A DNA stretch of 64,000 nucleotides from Reyranella sp. (lineage in GTDB: Bacteria; Pseudomonadota; Alphaproteobacteria; Reyranellales; Reyranellaceae): positions 1-64,000 of the forward strand of contig NZ_JAUSBN010000085.1 in assembly GCF_030651995.1 (NCBI RefSeq). Direction: 5' to 3'. A model generated the notes under the pieces. That model was given only the letters and a program-made list of their open reading frames with translations, ran no database searches and was not told where the DNA came from. Numbering within the stretch: the first letter of the stretch is position 1; each line of letters begins with the position of its first letter. Positions 61,160 through 64,000 of the stretch are shown here, piece by piece. Made by a program: the position numbers and the translations under genes.

Positions 61160-62602
61160 ATGGCCGAGAGGATGCTGAAGTTCGTCGGAACGCCGCAAGC
61201 CATGCCCGACAAGCGGCCGGCAGCCGAACGCCGTCGCGACTTCGACGAGATCTACGAGGGCTTCGCAAAAGAAAAGGCGGCGGAACAGGCCGCCCGCTGC
61301 TCGCAATGCGGCGTGCCCTTCTGTCAGATCCATTGTCCGCTCCACAACAACATCCCCGACTGGCTGAAGCTCACCGCCGAGGGCCGGCTCGAAGAGGCCT
61401 ACGAACTCTCCTCCGCGACCAACAACTTCCCGGAGATCTGCGGGCGGATCTGCCCGCAGGACCGGCTCTGCGAAGGCAACTGCGTCATCGAGAAGGGGTT
61501 CGAAGCCGTCACGATCGGCTCGGTCGAAAAGTACATCACCGACACCGCCTGGCAGCGCGGCTGGGTGAAGCCGATCCAGCCGCGGCGCGAGCGGCCCGAG
61601 AGCGTCGGCATCGTCGGCGCCGGCCCGGCCGGCCTCGCCGCGGCCGAGCAGCTGCGCCGCAAGGGCTACCAGGTCGCGGTCTACGATCGCTACGACCGGG
61701 TCGGCGGGCTGCTGATCTACGGCATCCCCAACTTCAAGCTGGAGAAGGAGATCGTGCAGCGTCGCGAGACGCTGCTGCGCGATTCGAAGGTCACCTTCCA
61801 CCTGAACTGCGAGGTCGGCCGCGATGTTTCGCTCGAGGAGCTGCGCGCGCGTCACGGCGCCGTGCTGATCGCCACCGGCGTCTACAAGGCGCGCGACATC
61901 GCCGCCCCCGGCGTCGGCCTCGCGGGCATCGCCCCGGCGCTCGACTATCTCACCGCCTCGAACCGCCAGGGCCTGGGCGACACGGTGCCGGCGTTCGACT
62001 CGGGAATGCTGAATGCCGCGGGCAAGAACGTCGTGGTGATCGGCGGCGGCGACACGGCGATGGATTGCGTGCGCACGGCCGTGCGCCAGGGCGCCCGGTC
62101 GGTGAAGTGTCTCTATCGCCGCGACCGCGCCAACATGCCGGGCTCGCAGCGCGAGGTGAAGCACGCCGAGGAGGAAGGCGTCGAGTTCGTGTGGCTCGCC
62201 GCACCGCAGGCCTTCCTCGGCAAGGAGACGGTGAGCCATGTCCGCACCGTGCGCATCCATCTCGGCATGCCCGATGCGTCGGGCCGCCAGACGCCGCAGG
62301 AGATTGCCAACAGCCATGTGAACATCGAGGCCGACCTCGTGCTGATGGCGCTGGGCTTCGATCCCGAGGACCTGCCGGCGGCGATGAGCGCGCCAGAGCT
62401 CGGCGTCACCGGCTGGAACACGCTCAAGATCGACTGGAAGAGCATGATGACCAGCCTCGACGGCGTGTTCGCCGCCGGCGACATCGTGCGGGGCGCCTCG
62501 CTGGTCGTGTGGGCGGTGCGCGACGGCCGCGATGCCGCCGAGCGCATCCACTCCCACCTGACCGCCAAGGCGCTGGCCGCCCAGCGCATCGCGGCGGAGT
62601 AG
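61160..62602 (+). CDS. gltD: glutamate synthase small (beta) subunit
   Basis: 480 aa; SD GAGGAGG. N-terminal Fe-S domain with AARCSQCGVPFCQIHCPLHNNIPDWLKL and EICGRICPQDRLCEGNCVIE, then FAD site VGIVGAGPAGLAAAEQLRRKGYQV and NADPH site VVVIGGGDTAMDCVRTAVRQGA. Passes NADPH electrons to GltB for 2-oxoglutarate plus glutamine to two glutamates. gltB follows, two genes later. Confidence 0.97.
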   Translation: MAERMLKFVGTPQAMPDKRPAAERRRDFDEIYEGFAKEKAAEQAARCSQCGVPFCQIHCPLHNNIPDWLKLTAEGRLEEAYELSSATNNFPEICGRICPQDRLCEGNCVIEKGFEAVTIGSVEKYITDTAWQRGWVKPIQPRRERPESVGIVGAGPAGLAAAEQLRRKGYQVAVYDRYDRVGGLLIYGIPNFKLEKEIVQRRETLLRDSKVTFHLNCEVGRDVSLEELRARHGAVLIATGVYKARDIAAPGVGLAGIAPALDYLTASNRQGLGDTVPAFDSGMLNAAGKNVVVIGGGDTAMDCVRTAVRQGARSVKCLYRRDRANMPGSQREVKHAEEEGVEFVWLAAPQAFLGKETVSHVRTVRIHLGMPDASGRQTPQEIANSHVNIEADLVLMALGFDPEDLPAAMSAPELGVTGWNTLKIDWKSMMTSLDGVFAAGDIVRGASLVVWAVRDGRDAAERIHSHLTAKALAAQRIAAE

Positions 62603-62605
62603 ACC

Positions 62606-63217
62606 ATGCTGAAGGTTTACGACTTCACCGGGTCGGGCAACGGCTACAAGGTCTGGCTGCTGATGTCGCAGCTCGGCGTGCCGTTCGAGCGCATCGAGTG
62701 CGACATCCTGAAGGGCGAGACGCGCACGCCCGAGTTCCTGCAGAAGAACCCGAACGGTCGCATTCCCACGCTCGAACTGGAGGACGGGTCCTTCCTCTTC
62801 GAGTCGGGCGCGATCCTCTGGTATCTCGCCGAGGGCACGCCGTTTGGGCCTTCGGACCGGCTGTCGCGTGCGAAGACGCTGCAGTGGATGTTCTTCGAGC
62901 AGTACAGCCACGAGCCCTACATCGCCGTCGCGCGCTTCTGGAAGCACTTCCTCGACAGGCTCTCGCCGCAGCAGGAAGCCAACCTGCCCGACATCATGAA
63001 GAAGGGGCATGCCGCGCTCGACGTGATGGAGAAGCATCTCGCGACCCGTACCTTCTTCGTCGACGACCGCTACGGCCTCGCCGACATCGCGCTCTATGCC
63101 TACACGCATGTCGCCGACGAGGGCGGGTTCGACCTGTCGACCTATCCCAACGTCACTGCCTGGCTGGCCCGCGTGAAGGCAGAGCCCGGCCATGTCGCGA
63201 TCGATCACACGTTCTGA
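62606..63217 (+). CDS. glutathione S-transferase family protein
   Basis: 203 aa. Thioredoxin-like N-domain: LKVYDFTGSGNGYKVWLLMSQLGVPFERIECDILKGETRTPEFLQKNPNGRIPTLEL, then ESGAILWYLAEGTPF with the Glu-Ser GSH contact. C-terminal helical domain with FVDDRYGLADIALYAYTHVADEGGFDL. Catalytic Ser/Tyr seems to be the GSGNG segment. 3 nt after gltD; role in this operon unknown. Confidence 0.9.
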   Translation: MLKVYDFTGSGNGYKVWLLMSQLGVPFERIECDILKGETRTPEFLQKNPNGRIPTLELEDGSFLFESGAILWYLAEGTPFGPSDRLSRAKTLQWMFFEQYSHEPYIAVARFWKHFLDRLSPQQEANLPDIMKKGHAALDVMEKHLATRTFFVDDRYGLADIALYAYTHVADEGGFDLSTYPNVTAWLARVKAEPGHVAIDHTF

Positions 63218-63232
63218 CCAAGGGAGAAGAAG

Positions 63233-63418
63233 ATGCCGATGATCAACGTCCAGATGTTCGAGGGCCGCACGATCGAACAGCGTCGCGCGCTGGCCAAGGA
63301 ACTGACCGAAGGCACCTGCCGCGCGCTGGGCTGCACGCCCGACGCCGTGCAGATCATCCTGACCGACATCAAGAAGGAGAACTGGGCCGAGGCCGGCAAG
63401 CTGTTCTCGGATACGTAA
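63233..63418 (+). CDS. 4-oxalocrotonate tautomerase-like protein
   Basis: 61 aa, ATG with SD GGGAGAAG. After Met removal Pro1 (MPMINVQMFEG) is the catalytic base; Arg region RTIEQRRALAKELTEGTCRAL and C-terminal ADAVQIILTDIKKENWA-type beta strand fit the 4-OT family. Substrate unknown. 15 nt after the GST and before gltB. Confidence 0.9.
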   Translation: MPMINVQMFEGRTIEQRRALAKELTEGTCRALGCTPDAVQIILTDIKKENWAEAGKLFSDT

Positions 63419-63422
63419 TACC

Positions 63423-63494
63423 TGTCATCCCGAGCGCAGCGAGGGACCCTTGTCGGGCGCCGCCCAAAGGTCCCTCGCTGCGCTCGGGATGACA
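63423..63494. repeat. intergenic palindrome, family 2 (TGTCATCCCGA type), 29-bp arms
   Basis: Arms TGTCATCCCGAGCGCAGCGA... (63423-63451) and its complement (63466-63494) pair at 28 of 29, with a 14-nt loop. Sits between the tautomerase stop and gltB; sister of 46131-46229. Confidence 0.95.
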
Positions 63495-63522
63495 CCGATC
63501 TCCTGAACTGGAGTTTTTCGTC

Positions 63523-64000
63523 ATGTCCGCCACACGTCCCTTCGATGCCGAGCAGTTCGTCCGCGACTACAAGAGCGGCACCGCCAAGCTCACCGCCGCC
63601 TATGGCTACAACCCCGCCGAGGGACTCGATTCCTGCGGCGTCGGTCTTGTCGTGGCGCTGGACGGCAAGCGACGCCGCGACGTGGTCGCGGCCGGCATCG
63701 ATGCGCTGAAGGCCGTGTGGCACCGCGGCGCTGTGGACGCCGACGGCAAGACAGGTGACGGCGCGGGCCTCCACGTCGAGATCCCGCAGGACTTCTTCAA
63801 GGAATATGTCCGCGACTCGAGCGGCGAGGTCCCGCAGGCCGGGCGGCTGGCGGTCGGCATGGTGTTCCTGCCGCGCACCGATCTCGGTGCGCAGGAGCGC
63901 TGCCGCACCATCGTCGAGACCGAGATCCTGCGCTTCGGCCACACGATCCTCGGCTGGCGGCAGGTGCCGGTCGACATCTCGGTCATCGGCGCCAAGGCCA
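63523..64000 (+). CDS. gltB: glutamate synthase large subunit, N-terminal part
   Basis: 159 codons from ATG 63523 to the window end (full family ~1500 aa). After a propeptide of about 37 residues comes Cys38 in GLDSCGVGLVVALDG, the N-terminal nucleophile of the glutaminase domain, followed by VVAAGIDALKAVWHRGAVDADGKTGDGAGL and QDFFKEYVRD. Partner of GltD. Internal repeat palindrome upstream may limit read-through from gltD. Confidence 0.95.
   Translation, partial: MSATRPFDAEQFVRDYKSGTAKLTAAYGYNPAEGLDSCGVGLVVALDGKRRRDVVAAGIDALKAVWHRGAVDADGKTGDGAGLHVEIPQDFFKEYVRDSSGEVPQAGRLAVGMVFLPRTDLGAQERCRTIVETEILRFGHTILGWRQVPVDISVIGAKA

Noticed and set aside
61055..63208. 717-codon open frame opposite gltD and the GST
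   Set aside because: Antisense to well-conserved genes; no recognisable domain.

Overview
This window is a GC-rich chromosomal segment of an alphaproteobacterium. The evidence is the sdhCDAB order, the Hsp20-DUF1150 pair, a DUF1289 protein, a complex I NDUFA9-like protein, a CnoX-type thioredoxin with an intact CGPC site, PhaR, and short class III-like PHA synthase genes. The many CaiB/BaiF, Bug-type and amidase genes would suit a soil Rhodospirillales/Reyranella-like organism, but that placement is inference. I see no phage, transposase, integrase or CRISPR array. About 67 protein genes and one tRNA-Leu gene are supported.

Layout. 1-8575 is a minus-strand block: phbB, an AhpD-like protein, a trans-aconitate methyltransferase, gamma-glutamyltranspeptidase, an RlmI-like rRNA methylase, a patatin lipoprotein, an AtzG-like/amidase pair, and an FMN monooxygenase cut by the window edge. 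8722-17794 holds a transporter, a lipoprotein, phbA, a TetR regulator, a DUF2141 protein, an acyltransferase with a LytTR regulator, the PHA synthase with a coiled-coil partner, phaR and a DUF1289 protein. 17928-29437 is central metabolism: a crotonase, a serine hydrolase, sdhCDAB, a MaoC hydratase/CoA-ester lyase pair, pdxY, LysE and a RutE-like reductase. 29588-31814 is a compact three-gene cassette: radical SAM protein, glycosyltransferase, DUF2064 transferase. 31920-45960 holds a TPR glycosyltransferase-like protein, asd, a Bug protein, a sulfatase, two tandem CaiB transferases, cnoX, a Lon-N protein, an aminotransferase, a metal-efflux pair (RcnR-type/DmeF), Trm112-DUF971 and a flavin monooxygenase. 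46308-58976 holds murJ, an aspartoacylase-like protein, an MFS carrier, a peptide-binding protein, trpS, a heparinase-like protein, hsp20-DUF1150, ptsN, rpoN and an RNase D. 59391-64000 holds a small membrane protein, tRNA-Leu(CAG), an NDUFA9-like protein, and gltD separated from gltB by a GST and a tautomerase.

How genes work together. phbA, phbB, phaC, the coiled-coil protein and phaR make a polyhydroxybutyrate system spread over 10 kb. The MaoC/CoA-lyase pair could link it to an ethylmalonyl-CoA-type route, with succinate entering the TCA cycle through SdhCDAB. rpoN, ptsN, gltD and gltB are nitrogen-related.

The strongest regulatory signals read directly from sequence are: a near-consensus sigma-54 element in front of rpoN; a sigma-32 element in front of hsp20; an RcnR/CsoR-type palindrome whose G-rich core is also the Shine-Dalgarno of the repressor gene; four or five helically phased 11-bp repeats between the LytTR gene and the acyltransferase; and two families of intergenic palindromic repeats (four copies each, some diverged). 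One repeat palindrome supplies the stop codons of both flanking genes.
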